A stretch of DNA of 64,000 bases from assembly GCA_013178185.1 (NCBI GenBank), contig JABLXC010000006.1, positions 62,001 through 126,000 on the forward strand, read 5' to 3'. The notes under the pieces were generated by a model. That model worked only from the letters and a program-made list of their open reading frames with translations. It did not search any database and had not been told where the DNA came from. How positions within the stretch are numbered: the stretch's first letter is position 1; the number at the start of each line of letters is the position of its first letter. Source of the DNA: Anaerolineae bacterium. GTDB taxonomy: Bacteria > Chloroflexota > Anaerolineae > Anaerolineales > Anaerolineaceae. The translations under genes and the position numbers were made by a program. Of this stretch, positions 34,873 through 43,593 are shown one piece after another.

Positions 34873-35928
34873 ATGAAAGTAGCGATTTTAGGAGACCTTT
34901 TTTTAACGAATGAAGTTTTGCAAAAAGCGCTTGAAAAAGCATTTGAAGGCTCCGGAGTCCAGTTCGAAACTGTTTATCAGACAGATTCATGGCCGGTGAC
35001 TCCGGTGATGAAAACCGATGAGGTCAGCGAGTTTGTTGGGGATGAAAATGAAGTCTGTAAAGTTGTCGGCGATGTGGAAATCATCCTGACGCATACCGCT
35101 CCAATCACCCAAAAAGTTCTGGCGGTGGCCAGGAACCTTAAAGTCGTGGGCGCTGCCCGGGGCGGGCCGGTCAATATTAACTGGAAAGCATGCACCGAGC
35201 GGGGGATCCCTGTTCTTTATGCTCCTGGTCGCAATTCCGGCGCTGTGGCTGAATTTACTGTTGGCATGATGTTGGCTCAGTCGCGCAATATCACTCGCAG
35301 CCACATGTCCATGATGACTGAAAAACGGTGGCGCGGGGATCTATATACACTGGATGTCGTGGGCAAAGAGTTGAACAGCTCTGTGGTCGGGCTGGTTGGT
35401 TCTGGCGCAATTGGTGGCAAGGTTGCGCATATTGTTCGGGCTTTTGGGGCAAGGGTGTTAATTTATGATCCCTATATCCCGGCAGAGAAAATCAAAGAGA
35501 TGGGCGGTGAACCAGTAGAATTAGAGACATTGTTGAAAGAATGTGATTTTATTTCGCTCCATGCCCGCTTGACCAAGGAAACTCGCGGTATGATTGGCGA
35601 GCGAGAAATTCAACTTATGAAACCGACTGCTTATCTGATTAATACCGCGCGCGGGGAGCTTGTTGACCACAACGCGCTTTATAAGGCCTTAAAGGAAAAA
35701 CGGCTGGCTGGGGCTGCCCTGGATATTTTTGAGTCGGAACCGCCGCCTGATGACAGCCCGCTTTATCTTCTGGATAATGTCACCGTTACCTCTCATCTGG
35801 CGGGGGCTTCCCTTCAGGCGGCAGAGATCGGGGCACGAGTTCTGGCAGAAGGCGTCTTTAATTACATCTACAAGCAGGAAACGCCCAGGTATTGCGTCAA
35901 TCCGGATTATATTGAGCATAAAAGGTGA
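34873..35928 (+). CDS. D-2-hydroxyacid dehydrogenase family protein
   Basis: 351 aa. NAD-binding GSGAIGG (177-182), catalytic Arg260 (NTARGELVD), Glu289 (FESEP) and His308 (VTSHLAG). Family members include phosphoglycerate, glycerate and glyoxylate dehydrogenases. It lacks the ACT regulatory tail of SerA, and the serine pathway genes are absent here, so a sugar-acid or glyoxylate role in the same catabolic set is more likely than serine synthesis. GAGGGAG-type ribosome-binding site. Confidence 0.88.
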   Translation: MKVAILGDLFLTNEVLQKALEKAFEGSGVQFETVYQTDSWPVTPVMKTDEVSEFVGDENEVCKVVGDVEIILTHTAPITQKVLAVARNLKVVGAARGGPVNINWKACTERGIPVLYAPGRNSGAVAEFTVGMMLAQSRNITRSHMSMMTEKRWRGDLYTLDVVGKELNSSVVGLVGSGAIGGKVAHIVRAFGARVLIYDPYIPAEKIKEMGGEPVELETLLKECDFISLHARLTKETRGMIGEREIQLMKPTAYLINTARGELVDHNALYKALKEKRLAGAALDIFESEPPPDDSPLYLLDNVTVTSHLAGASLQAAEIGARVLAEGVFNYIYKQETPRYCVNPDYIEHKR

Positions 35929-35942
35929 AGGAACCGTGAGCT

Positions 35943-36716
35943 ATGACCATTGTGGCCGCAACTGAAGAGATTGACCGTTCGACCCCGATTCCTCTTTATT
36001 ACCAGGTCTCTCAAATTCTCCGCAAGGAGATCGAGTCTGGCAGGTATAAACCGGGTGACTATATCCCGACTGAGATGGAATTGCAGAAGCGGTTCAGCGT
36101 AAGCCGAGCGACAATCCGTCAGGCTATTGCGGACCTGGTGTACCAGGGACTTTTGGAGCGCCGGCGCTCGAAAGGTACAACCGTTTCTGCCACGCAATAT
36201 GAGGCGCGTCTCTCAGACCTGGCCAGCTTTACCAATGAAATGATGAACAGTGGGTTTACTTTGAGGACCCAGGTACTGAGTTTCAAACATATGGTCGTCC
36301 CAGAAAGCATTGCAGATTTTTTGGGGTTGAAGACCTCCGAAATGATCTATGCTATGGAGCGTCTTCGCCTGGTTGATGACAAGCCGGTATCTGTCGAAAA
36401 ATGGTATGCGCCCGGCAAAGTTTTTCCGGGATTGGACAGGTCTTTTTTTGGAGAGACCGGTTTTGAGCAATCCACTTATTACGTTCTCATGAAACGATAT
36501 GGGGTTGTTATCAATCGCGCCGTGGATACCGTCAGCCCGTTGGGAGTTGAAAGCCGGGAGGCAAAATTACTAAAAGTAGAACCAGGCACACCGGTGCTTC
36601 TGCGTTCGCGCATTTCGTATGGATCGGACAACCAACCGGTGTCATATGCTGTTGGCGTCTATTTGATACGCTTGCGCTTTCTGCTGGAGGCATCGCGTAG
36701 CCATACTATTCGTTAG
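35943..36716 (+). CDS. GntR/HutC-family regulator (HTH + UTRA)
   Basis: 257 aa. Canonical wHTH (about 15-85): IPLYYQVSQILRKEIESG, PTEMELQKRFSVSRATIRQA. UTRA domain (about 100-250) with AMERLRLVDDKPVSVEKWY. It starts 14 nt after the dehydrogenase gene and is followed 12 nt later by the second deoC. It probably controls this catabolic unit, sensing a pathway intermediate. Third HutC-type regulator within 21 kb. Confidence 0.9.
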   Translation: MTIVAATEEIDRSTPIPLYYQVSQILRKEIESGRYKPGDYIPTEMELQKRFSVSRATIRQAIADLVYQGLLERRRSKGTTVSATQYEARLSDLASFTNEMMNSGFTLRTQVLSFKHMVVPESIADFLGLKTSEMIYAMERLRLVDDKPVSVEKWYAPGKVFPGLDRSFFGETGFEQSTYYVLMKRYGVVINRAVDTVSPLGVESREAKLLKVEPGTPVLLRSRISYGSDNQPVSYAVGVYLIRLRFLLEASRSHTIR

Positions 36717-36728
36717 GAGAAACAGGTA

Positions 36729-37445
36729 ATGACGTCAGGAAATAAGCTTACTGTAAGTGATATTGCCAGGATGGTGGATCATTCGCTCCTCCGTCCTACG
36801 CTCACAGATCCAGAATTTGATGAGGGTATCGAACTAGTTAAGAAGTACCGTTGCGCCACAGTCATGGTAGCGCCCTATGATGTCCCCAGGGCAGTTGAAC
36901 GCCTGGCGGGATCGGGCATCGCCGTCAGCACGGTCGTTGATTTTCCGCATGGCTCTAACCTGACCAAGGCGAAGGTCTACGAAGCCCAACTGGCGATGGA
37001 TAACGGAGCAGTTCACCTCGATATGGTTCTGGCGATCAGCCGTCTGGTTGCAGGGCATGATGATTATGTCGAAGAAGATATCCGCGCCGTAGTGGAAGCC
37101 GGGCATGCTCGCAACGTCCCTGTGAAAGTGATCTTTGAAACCTGTTACCTTACCGATGATCAGATTGTAACGGCATGCAAGATCAGTGAACGGGCTGGGG
37201 CGGACTTTGTCAAAACGTCCACCGGCTATGGGCCGGGCGGCGCGACTCTCGAGGCGGTGCGGTTGATGCGAGCGAGTTGCAGCCCGAAAGTGCAGGTTAA
37301 ACCCTCTGGTGGGATTCGCACGTTAGACCAGGTGCTGGAGTACCGGAAAGCAGGCGCTACCATGATCGGCACTCGGGCCACCGCAGCCATCCTGGATGAG
37401 GCTGTCCGCCGGGAAGCGGAAGGCACTCTTAAAGAATTGGACTGA
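36729..37445 (+). CDS. Second DeoC-type aldolase (no targeting extension)
   Basis: 238 aa, the usual DeoC length. It has no N-terminal helix or Cys motif, unlike the BMC copy. Schiff-base Lys in [10 protein letters not shown], relay Lys in VQVKPSGG, Asp in HLDMVLAI. Expected to cleave deoxyribose 5-phosphate or a related 3-hydroxy aldehyde phosphate in the cytosol. It lies in the sugar-catabolic unit with GntR, Zn alcohol dehydrogenase and a UroD-family protein. It may use a different sugar phosphate from the BMC copy. Confidence 0.9.
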   Translation: MTSGNKLTVSDIARMVDHSLLRPTLTDPEFDEGIELVKKYRCATVMVAPYDVPRAVERLAGSGIAVSTVVDFPHGSNLTKAKVYEAQLAMDNGAVHLDMVLAISRLVAGHDDYVEEDIRAVVEAGHARNVPVKVIFETCYLTDDQIVTACKISERAGADFVKTSTGYGPGGATLEAVRLMRASCSPKVQVKPSGGIRTLDQVLEYRKAGATMIGTRATAAILDEAVRREAEGTLKELD

Positions 37446-37489
37446 TTTCACTTCTTTGTTTTCCGACGTATTTTAAAGGAGTGTGCTAA

Positions 37490-38548
37490 ATGTCGAGAAT
37501 GAATGCTGCTATGTTTTATGCTCCCAAGGATGTTCGTTTCGAGCAAATTGAAATACCTTCGCCGGGGCCAGGCGAGCTGTTGGTTAAAATTGGCACTGCC
37601 CTGACCTGTGGAACAGATATCAAAACGTATGAGAGAGGTCATCCCACAATCATTAAGAAAGTCCCCTCCACTTTCGGCCATGAATTTAGTGGTCAGGTTG
37701 TAGCCCTTGGACAAGGAGTGACACAGTTCAAGGAAGGCGATCGGGTTTGCACGTGCAATGCAGTTCCCTGTGGGGAGTGTTATTATTGCAAGATCGGCCA
37801 TCGCAACCTGTGCGAAGATCTCTTGATCCTGAATGGGGCCTACGCCGAATATATCGTTATCCCTGAGCGTATGGTTCGATTCAACGTTTATAAACTACCC
37901 GATCACATGACTTACCAGGAGGCGGCTGTTTCAGAGCCACTGGGAACTGCCGTACATTGCATTCGCCATGCCGGAATCCGTCAGGGGGATACCGTTGCTG
38001 TGTTGGGGTCTGGGCCGCTTGGTTTGATGCTCTGCCGCCTGGCTTATCTGCAGGGCGCCCGCGTGATTCTCTCGGGCGAAATCACCGAAGAACGCAAACG
38101 AGTGGCTTCTGAATTTGGTGTGAGCGAATTCATTAACATCCTTGAAGTTACAGATTCAAGAGACCGTGTTCAACGGGTTAAGGAGCTATCGTTTGGCGGT
38201 CGCGGTGTGGATGTGGCGATCGAGGCGGCCGGTTTTCCTGAAGCCTGGGAAGAGGCTATCCAGATGATCCGCAAGGCTGGCACGGTTGTGTTTCACGGCG
38301 GCTGCAAAGCAGGCACGACGATCACGGTAGATACTCACACCATGCATTACGCAGAAAACAAGCTCATCGGCGTTTACCATCAGGATCCGGATGACTATCG
38401 CCGTTCTTTTCAGTTGTTAGCCAGCCGCCTAGTGGATGGGCGGAAATTTGTGACCGATACGATGCCCCTGAACCAGCTCATTTCTGCTTTTGAACGCGTC
38501 CGGCGTTTCGAGGGTATCAAGTTTGCCATTGATCCATCGGTGATGTAG
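37490..38548 (+). CDS. Zinc-dependent medium-chain alcohol/polyol dehydrogenase
   Basis: 352 aa with AAAGGAG upstream. Catalytic zinc ligands Cys40 (CGTDIK), His64-Glu65 (FGHEFSG). Structural zinc lobe C94-X2-C97-X2-C100-X7-C108. NAD-binding VLGSGPLGL. Closest in style to sorbitol, L-threonine and other polyol dehydrogenases. Probably oxidises a polyol to a ketose or reduces an aldehyde. It has no BMC targeting helix, so it acts in the cytosol. 12 nt before the UroD-family gene. Confidence 0.9.
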   Translation: MSRMNAAMFYAPKDVRFEQIEIPSPGPGELLVKIGTALTCGTDIKTYERGHPTIIKKVPSTFGHEFSGQVVALGQGVTQFKEGDRVCTCNAVPCGECYYCKIGHRNLCEDLLILNGAYAEYIVIPERMVRFNVYKLPDHMTYQEAAVSEPLGTAVHCIRHAGIRQGDTVAVLGSGPLGLMLCRLAYLQGARVILSGEITEERKRVASEFGVSEFINILEVTDSRDRVQRVKELSFGGRGVDVAIEAAGFPEAWEEAIQMIRKAGTVVFHGGCKAGTTITVDTHTMHYAENKLIGVYHQDPDDYRRSFQLLASRLVDGRKFVTDTMPLNQLISAFERVRRFEGIKFAIDPSVM

Positions 38549-38560
38549 GAGGGCTACCTT

Positions 38561-39616
38561 ATGGCAAGAAAAGCTTTTATGACCCAAAACGAACGTATTG
38601 AGGCGTTGCTCAACCGCAAACCGGTAGATGGCGTGCCATTTGTCCATAAAGGATACAGTTTTTGCGCTTCGAACGTGGGTATCCCTAAGGCAGATATTTT
38701 TGAATTTCCTGAAAAAAGTTTCCTGGCTCAGTTATGGACGATGGAACAGTATCACGCTGAGCAGGCGCCTTTCTATACTTTTGTGGCGTATGGCGCCTGG
38801 GAATTTGGCGGAGAGATTGCCTGGCCAGAAGACCGCTGGGCATCTGGGCCATCGGTGGCGCGCCGCCCGGTTCAAAACCTCGAAGATATTTATAAGCTGA
38901 CCCTACCTGATGTTAAGACCGCAGGGTGTCTTCCTCGCATGATGGAATTTGCCCGCCTACAAGAGAAGTATGGCACACAAATAGCCTTTATTTACGGCAG
39001 CCCGTTCACTTTTTGTGCAAACCTGTGCGGGGTCGATAAATTTCTTGAATGGGCTGCTTCTGAACCGGATGCTGTCCATCATGTGATGCGGCTGATGTGC
39101 GATCATCTTAAACAAGTGGCGGATTGGTTCATCGAAACCTTTGGCGCCGAGCGGGTGTTGCCGCGCGTTGCTTCACCGACCGATGGTTTAATTTCGCCGC
39201 GCATGTACCAGAAGTTTGTTTTGCCTTACCGGATGGAGTTGCACCAATACGTGCTGGATAAAGGTGTCAGGCATATTTACGATCATATCTGCGGGGAGCA
39301 GAATAAAAACCTGCCGCTGCTAGCTCAATTGCCCTGGGGGGACCCAGGTATTCTTAGTTTTGGCCATGAGGTTGATTTACTCAAGGCGGCGGAAATATTT
39401 CCCAATGAAATTATTTGCGGTAATGTCGAACCGGCTGTGATTGTCAAGGGTACGCCCGATGAGGTTTATGAAGCCTGCCGGAGGAATATCGAAATTGGCA
39501 AGCAGATTAAGAGTGGTTTTATCTTTATGGGTGGTTGTGATATTCCGGCTTCCGTTCCACCCTATCATATTTACCTGATGGGGAAAGCGTCTGAGGAATT
39601 TGGTCTTTACAACTGA
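38561..39616 (+). CDS. UroD-family methyltransferase-like protein
   Basis: 351 aa, barrel fold. The zinc-type ligands are intact: His242-X-Cys244 (DHICGEQN) and Cys326 (FMGGCDIP), as in MtaA-type enzymes, so this copy looks more like a functional thiol or corrinoid methyltransferase than the fused copy at 23030. It has no redox domain. It is the last gene of the catabolic unit. True uroporphyrinogen decarboxylase is unlikely because the context is not heme synthesis. The methyl donor and acceptor are unknown. Confidence 0.85.
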   Translation: MARKAFMTQNERIEALLNRKPVDGVPFVHKGYSFCASNVGIPKADIFEFPEKSFLAQLWTMEQYHAEQAPFYTFVAYGAWEFGGEIAWPEDRWASGPSVARRPVQNLEDIYKLTLPDVKTAGCLPRMMEFARLQEKYGTQIAFIYGSPFTFCANLCGVDKFLEWAASEPDAVHHVMRLMCDHLKQVADWFIETFGAERVLPRVASPTDGLISPRMYQKFVLPYRMELHQYVLDKGVRHIYDHICGEQNKNLPLLAQLPWGDPGILSFGHEVDLLKAAEIFPNEIICGNVEPAVIVKGTPDEVYEACRRNIEIGKQIKSGFIFMGGCDIPASVPPYHIYLMGKASEEFGLYN

Positions 39617-39664
39617 TCATCCCAACAGTTCAATAGCCAGAACTTTGTCTTTGTAGAAATTTGT

Positions 39665-39700
39665 AATTACCCCCTTTGGCTTAAGTTCCAGGGGGTAATT
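39665..39700. terminator. Strong hairpin between convergent genes
   Basis: AATTACCCCCT (39665-39675) and AGGGGGTAATT (39690-39700) are a perfect 11-bp stem with a 14-nt loop. No long T-run follows on either strand, so termination is likely but not certain. It lies between the UroD-family stop and the sortase-fusion stop. Confidence 0.6.
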
Positions 39701-39711
39701 TCGAAAAACAC

Positions 39712-41655
39712 TTAAGGGCTGGAAACGGAGATCAATACTGCTCGGACGACTACCCGCCTGTCATACCTTGCGTTCTTTTCATCGTAGCCTTGACAGGTGA
39801 TGATGGTGACCCAGTCCAGCGTTTCATGTTTTGTGATGACGCCGGTATCTTCCGGACCGGTCAGGATGATTTCACGAACTTCGTAGAGGTACTTCTGCCC
39901 CCATGCCAGAATCTCAATTTGATCTCCCCATTTGAGGGCACTCAGGCGCGAGAACGGGCCAGCTGCTCCGTTTGCAAGGTAGGAATGGCCGGTGATCACC
40001 GTATTCCCCGGTGTGGTTGGGAAGGCGGTGCCTTCCAGGTAGCCAGCATTCGCGCCCAGCCAGGTTACATCCCAGTTTCCTGAAATCTCTGGGATTCCAA
40101 CGATCGCGGTGTTTAAGCCGAGCGCTGGAATGACAAGGCGGAGCCCATCTTCGGAATGGTACCGCATATTTTCGGGTTGGGGCGGCAGCAATGTTAACGC
40201 GCCCGGCGCAAAACCGGTAGCCGGTAGTCCGTTGATATCGTATTGAATGCTGCGAAGCTCCGAGCCGCTGCCAGTGTCAAAGGCAATGAAGAACAGTCTT
40301 CTCCCAATTGGAACAACACCAGAAACCGGGATTGTACTGACGCCTAGAAAATCAGTCACTCGCCTGGTGTCTTTATCCTCATACGGAGGGATGCTTTTCC
40401 AAAGTTCATAACCGTTGCTGCCATCATCGGCTGAAAAGTAGATCGCGTTGCCTACATTGACGAGATTCCGTATAGGCGTGCTGAAAGCTCCTGGCCGGAT
40501 GTCTTTGACCAACCAGGCTTCGGTGTAGGGCGGGTCAGACTTCCATAATTCCACTCCATGTGCCCCGTCGTTTGCGGTAAAGAACCAGGTGCCAAGGGAG
40601 GAATGGCCCTGGGTTTGGGGGTTGGAGCTGAAGAAACCGGGGTAAACATCATTCACCCGGTAAGTGCGCGTGACATCGTAGGGGGGCTCGCTGTGGCGCG
40701 GTTCATACCCACTGACGCCGATATTGGCGCTGAAAAGCACATCCTCGCCGATTGCTTCCAGGCTGGAGGGGTCTGATGGAAAGGCATAATCAAAGTCATT
40801 TGCCCGTACGGTGCGAAGGGTGTCAAATGGTGGCTTGCTGTACCAAAGCTCGCGCCCTTTGCCATCGAAGGCTGTAAAGAAAAGGGTGTTTTGAACTTTG
40901 GTCAATTCACGCGCTTCTGAATCTCCACCGCCGGGATAGATGTCTTTGACCATGCGGGTGCTGCTGGCGTTATATGGCGGCTCTGATTTCCAAACTTCCC
41001 GTCCGGAGCTGTCGTTGGCGGTGAACAGCAGCGTCCAGCTGATGCCGGTCAGTTCTTTTGGATCCGAACCGGTGATCCCTGACCAGATGTCGCTGACCAG
41101 TTCTGCGCTACGATAAGGAGGGGAGCTCTTCCATAGCTCTGGACCTGTAACACCGTCATTTGCTTTGAAGAAGATTGTGTTTCCAATGGCAGTTAATTCA
41201 CTGGGTGAAGAATCGCCATTGGGATTGATGTCTGCAACTAAGAAAACCTTGTTATATGGTGGGGTGGAAGCCCATAATTCGTAGCCGGATTTGCCGTCGT
41301 TGGCTGTAAAAAAAAGGGTTTCGCCGACTGCTGTCAGGTTTGACGGGTTGGAGCCGGAGTCGCCTGGCATAAGATCAGCAATCCGGCTGGCATTTGCAGT
41401 ATTATAGGGCGCTGTCAATTTCCATAGCTCGCGGCCAAGGTGATCGTCTGCCGAAAAGAACAAGGTAGTACCCAAAACGTATAAATTGCCGGGGTCTGAA
41501 CTGGCAGATCCCTCCACCAAGTCAATAGTCTCCACAGGGATATCTTCATCATCCCATAAAGGAGCCGCAAGAACGTTTTGTCTCGGCGATGACCGAAAAA
41601 GTTCAAGTGTCAGGAAGATTAATAGCGCGCAGAAAGAAAGCAGTCGACGGTTCAT
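39712..41655 (-). CDS. Exported ELW-repeat protein with C-terminal sortase domain
   Basis: 647 aa. Signal peptide (about 1-30, RLLSFCALLIFLTLELF). Residues about 55-465 hold roughly eight repeats of 46-51 aa, each with a form of TLFFTANDG, GYELWKS, PPY, as in ELWxxDGT/hyalin-like secreted repeats. Residues about 505-647 are a sortase domain: His557 in TGHSY, Cys621 in IITCQGYD, and Arg633 or Arg634 in YDRRVVVRA. No cell-wall sorting signal is seen. A transpeptidase joined to a beta-propeller-like repeat array is unusual. It could be an extracellular self-linking surface protein. Monocistronic. Confidence 0.85.
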   Translation of the reverse strand: MNRRLLSFCALLIFLTLELFRSSPRQNVLAAPLWDDEDIPVETIDLVEGSASSDPGNLYVLGTTLFFSADDHLGRELWKLTAPYNTANASRIADLMPGDSGSNPSNLTAVGETLFFTANDGKSGYELWASTPPYNKVFLVADINPNGDSSPSELTAIGNTIFFKANDGVTGPELWKSSPPYRSAELVSDIWSGITGSDPKELTGISWTLLFTANDSSGREVWKSEPPYNASSTRMVKDIYPGGGDSEARELTKVQNTLFFTAFDGKGRELWYSKPPFDTLRTVRANDFDYAFPSDPSSLEAIGEDVLFSANIGVSGYEPRHSEPPYDVTRTYRVNDVYPGFFSSNPQTQGHSSLGTWFFTANDGAHGVELWKSDPPYTEAWLVKDIRPGAFSTPIRNLVNVGNAIYFSADDGSNGYELWKSIPPYEDKDTRRVTDFLGVSTIPVSGVVPIGRRLFFIAFDTGSGSELRSIQYDINGLPATGFAPGALTLLPPQPENMRYHSEDGLRLVIPALGLNTAIVGIPEISGNWDVTWLGANAGYLEGTAFPTTPGNTVITGHSYLANGAAGPFSRLSALKWGDQIEILAWGQKYLYEVREIILTGPEDTGVITKHETLDWVTIITCQGYDEKNARYDRRVVVRAVLISVSSP

Positions 41656-41795
41656 GCCCAGTTCTGTGTTATTCTACTGCTGGGTTGGGATACCAAAATC
41701 TTTAGATTACCCCAGCCGGTTTACCTGTCTAATATATCACAAATACCCAATATTGGCATTTTAAATACCCACTTTGTAGAGGGCAGGTAAATTTA

Positions 41796-42131
41796 TTACG
41801 CTCTTACCTCTTCTACGACCACTGCTGTGCCATAAGCCAGCACCTCGGTAACGCCCTCTGCTACATCGTTGGCGTCGTAACGCATTCCGATTATGGCATT
41901 TGCGCCCATTTGTTGGGCATGGCGTACCATCAGGTTGAAAGCTTCTTCACGGGCGTGTTCGCAAAGCTCTGTGTAGATGGTGATATTGCCGCCAACCATG
42001 GTCTGAAGCGCGCCGACCATGTTCCCAACCACGCTGCGAGACCGCACCGTAATTCCCCTGACAACTCCCAGATGTTTCACGACTCGATAACCCTCAAATC
42101 CGAAAGCCGTAGTGATCATGCTTGTGTCCAT
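41796..42131 (-). CDS. YbjQ/UPF0145-family protein
   Basis: 111 aa, the typical family length. MITTAFGFEGYRVVKHLGVVRGI, then GANAIIGMRYDAN and VLAYGTAVVV match the UPF0145 (YbjQ) family, pentameric proteins of unknown function, sometimes described as heavy-metal-binding-like. It has GGAGAAA upstream. Its neighbours give no clue. Confidence 0.88.
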   Translation of the reverse strand: MDTSMITTAFGFEGYRVVKHLGVVRGITVRSRSVVGNMVGALQTMVGGNITIYTELCEHAREEAFNLMVRHAQQMGANAIIGMRYDANDVAEGVTEVLAYGTAVVVEEVRA

Positions 42132-42255
42132 ATGATATTTCTCCTTTTCGTTTCATGCCACTTTTTTATCGGTTTGTAACGCGATCAAACCGTCACAAAG
42201 TGTACAAAACAGCTTGCTTGATATACGAAGTTTATTCAAAATTAGATGCGCTTTT

Positions 42256-43563
42256 TTACAAGCGTCTGTTCTGTGAGCGACTATTCTTGGGGTTTCTGGT
42301 GGTCATGACGCCAACAGCCCCTAACCAAATAAAAGCTAATCCGCTCGATAGCAGAACTGCGCCTACCGTATAGATGTTTTGAAGTGAAAACTTTTCAAGG
42401 AGGTTATAGGCCAACAATGGTGCAATTGCCATCCCAATATCTCCAAAGGTTGTCAAAAGCCCCATTAATTTTCCTACAGGCTGGCGGGGATTAGCCTCCT
42501 CGATCAGCGCAGGCAGGATAGCGATAGTGACGCCGGAGTACAGGGCTGCCAGGATGACCCCGGCGAGAAAGAGGACTGATGTAGCAACCCCGGCGATCCA
42601 TATCATCCCTAAAACTCCCAAGACATTTCCAAAAGCCAGGATCCCCCACCGGTTTTTCCATCGGTCTGAAATCTTGCCTGCCAGAGGAGCAATACCCGAA
42701 GAAAGAATGGAGCGCAGCGCCAGGATCGCGCCGCCCATTGCTGCGGCTTTGATCTCAATCCCATGGAACGATTTGCTTATGTCTAAATGCCGGGCGATGA
42801 AGAGGGTAATGGTGGACATGAATAGTCCCTCGCCAACCATAAACACCAACAATTGGAGATAGCTGATTGAGACGTTGGTCCGGTTCAACAACTCTTTCAT
42901 CTCAAGCCAGCCTTGCTTGAGATTTGGCAGGATACGTTGAGGTAAATACTGTTTCCACGTCTCCGGGTTGTTTGTTGGTGGAGCGTTCTGGTATGTTTCG
43001 GGCAGCAAGAGGGATGCAAGCAGGAAACCTGCGCCTGCGAAGAACACGCAAACGAGCAAGGCAGTATTAAACCCCAGGGTATCGCTCAGAAAACCGCCCA
43101 GGAGTGGAAAGAATGCTAGCGCCAGGAAGTAAAAAGACTGGAGCGCTCCGGAACCCCAGGCGCGGTTATCGGCAGTGGTAATATCCAGGATCATACAATA
43201 GGAGGCAATATAGATTAATGACCACGCAATTCCCCAAAGTACTCGACCGACCAGAAATAACTTTTCATCTGGAGCGAGGATATAGATCGAATTGGATAAA
43301 ATCCCCAGCCCGAGACCTGCCAACAGGAAAGGTCGCCGCACCATACGGCTTAAGAGCAGCCCGACCAATGGATTGAGCGGCAAGCGGACAAGGCGGTTGG
43401 CGCTCAAGATCAAGCCCACTGCTGCCAGATCAAATCCCCGGCTGGAAGTGTAAACCGGCAAAACAGCATATAAAGTCAGATCTCCGGCCAGCGCAAATGC
43501 GACACAGAATCCCAATAAATAGATAGCTTTGCTAGCGTGGTTATGATCTGATAGAAAGGACAA
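42256..43563 (-). CDS. Major facilitator superfamily transporter
   Basis: 435 aa, about 12 membrane helices. The MFS loop 2-3 motif is seen in degenerate form (NPLVGLLLSRMVRRPFLLAG), and the second half has GIAPLAGKISDRWKNRWGIL. Resembles drug- or sugar-exporter types of the YajR/AraJ kind. The substrate is unknown. It ends with a basic tail. The gene 30 nt upstream on the same strand (the antiporter) may share its transcript. Confidence 0.85.
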   Translation of the reverse strand: MSFLSDHNHASKAIYLLGFCVAFALAGDLTLYAVLPVYTSSRGFDLAAVGLILSANRLVRLPLNPLVGLLLSRMVRRPFLLAGLGLGILSNSIYILAPDEKLFLVGRVLWGIAWSLIYIASYCMILDITTADNRAWGSGALQSFYFLALAFFPLLGGFLSDTLGFNTALLVCVFFAGAGFLLASLLLPETYQNAPPTNNPETWKQYLPQRILPNLKQGWLEMKELLNRTNVSISYLQLLVFMVGEGLFMSTITLFIARHLDISKSFHGIEIKAAAMGGAILALRSILSSGIAPLAGKISDRWKNRWGILAFGNVLGVLGMIWIAGVATSVLFLAGVILAALYSGVTIAILPALIEEANPRQPVGKLMGLLTTFGDIGMAIAPLLAYNLLEKFSLQNIYTVGAVLLSSGLAFIWLGAVGVMTTRNPKNSRSQNRRL

Positions 43564-43593
43564 TATTTAACCCTGGCGGATGAAATAGGCATG

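Noticed and set aside
23030-39616. Heme biosynthesis role for the two UroD-family proteins
   Set aside because: Zinc-type Cys/His motifs in the second, a thioredoxin fusion in the first, and corrinoid and sugar neighbours fit methyl transfer, not uroporphyrinogen decarboxylation.
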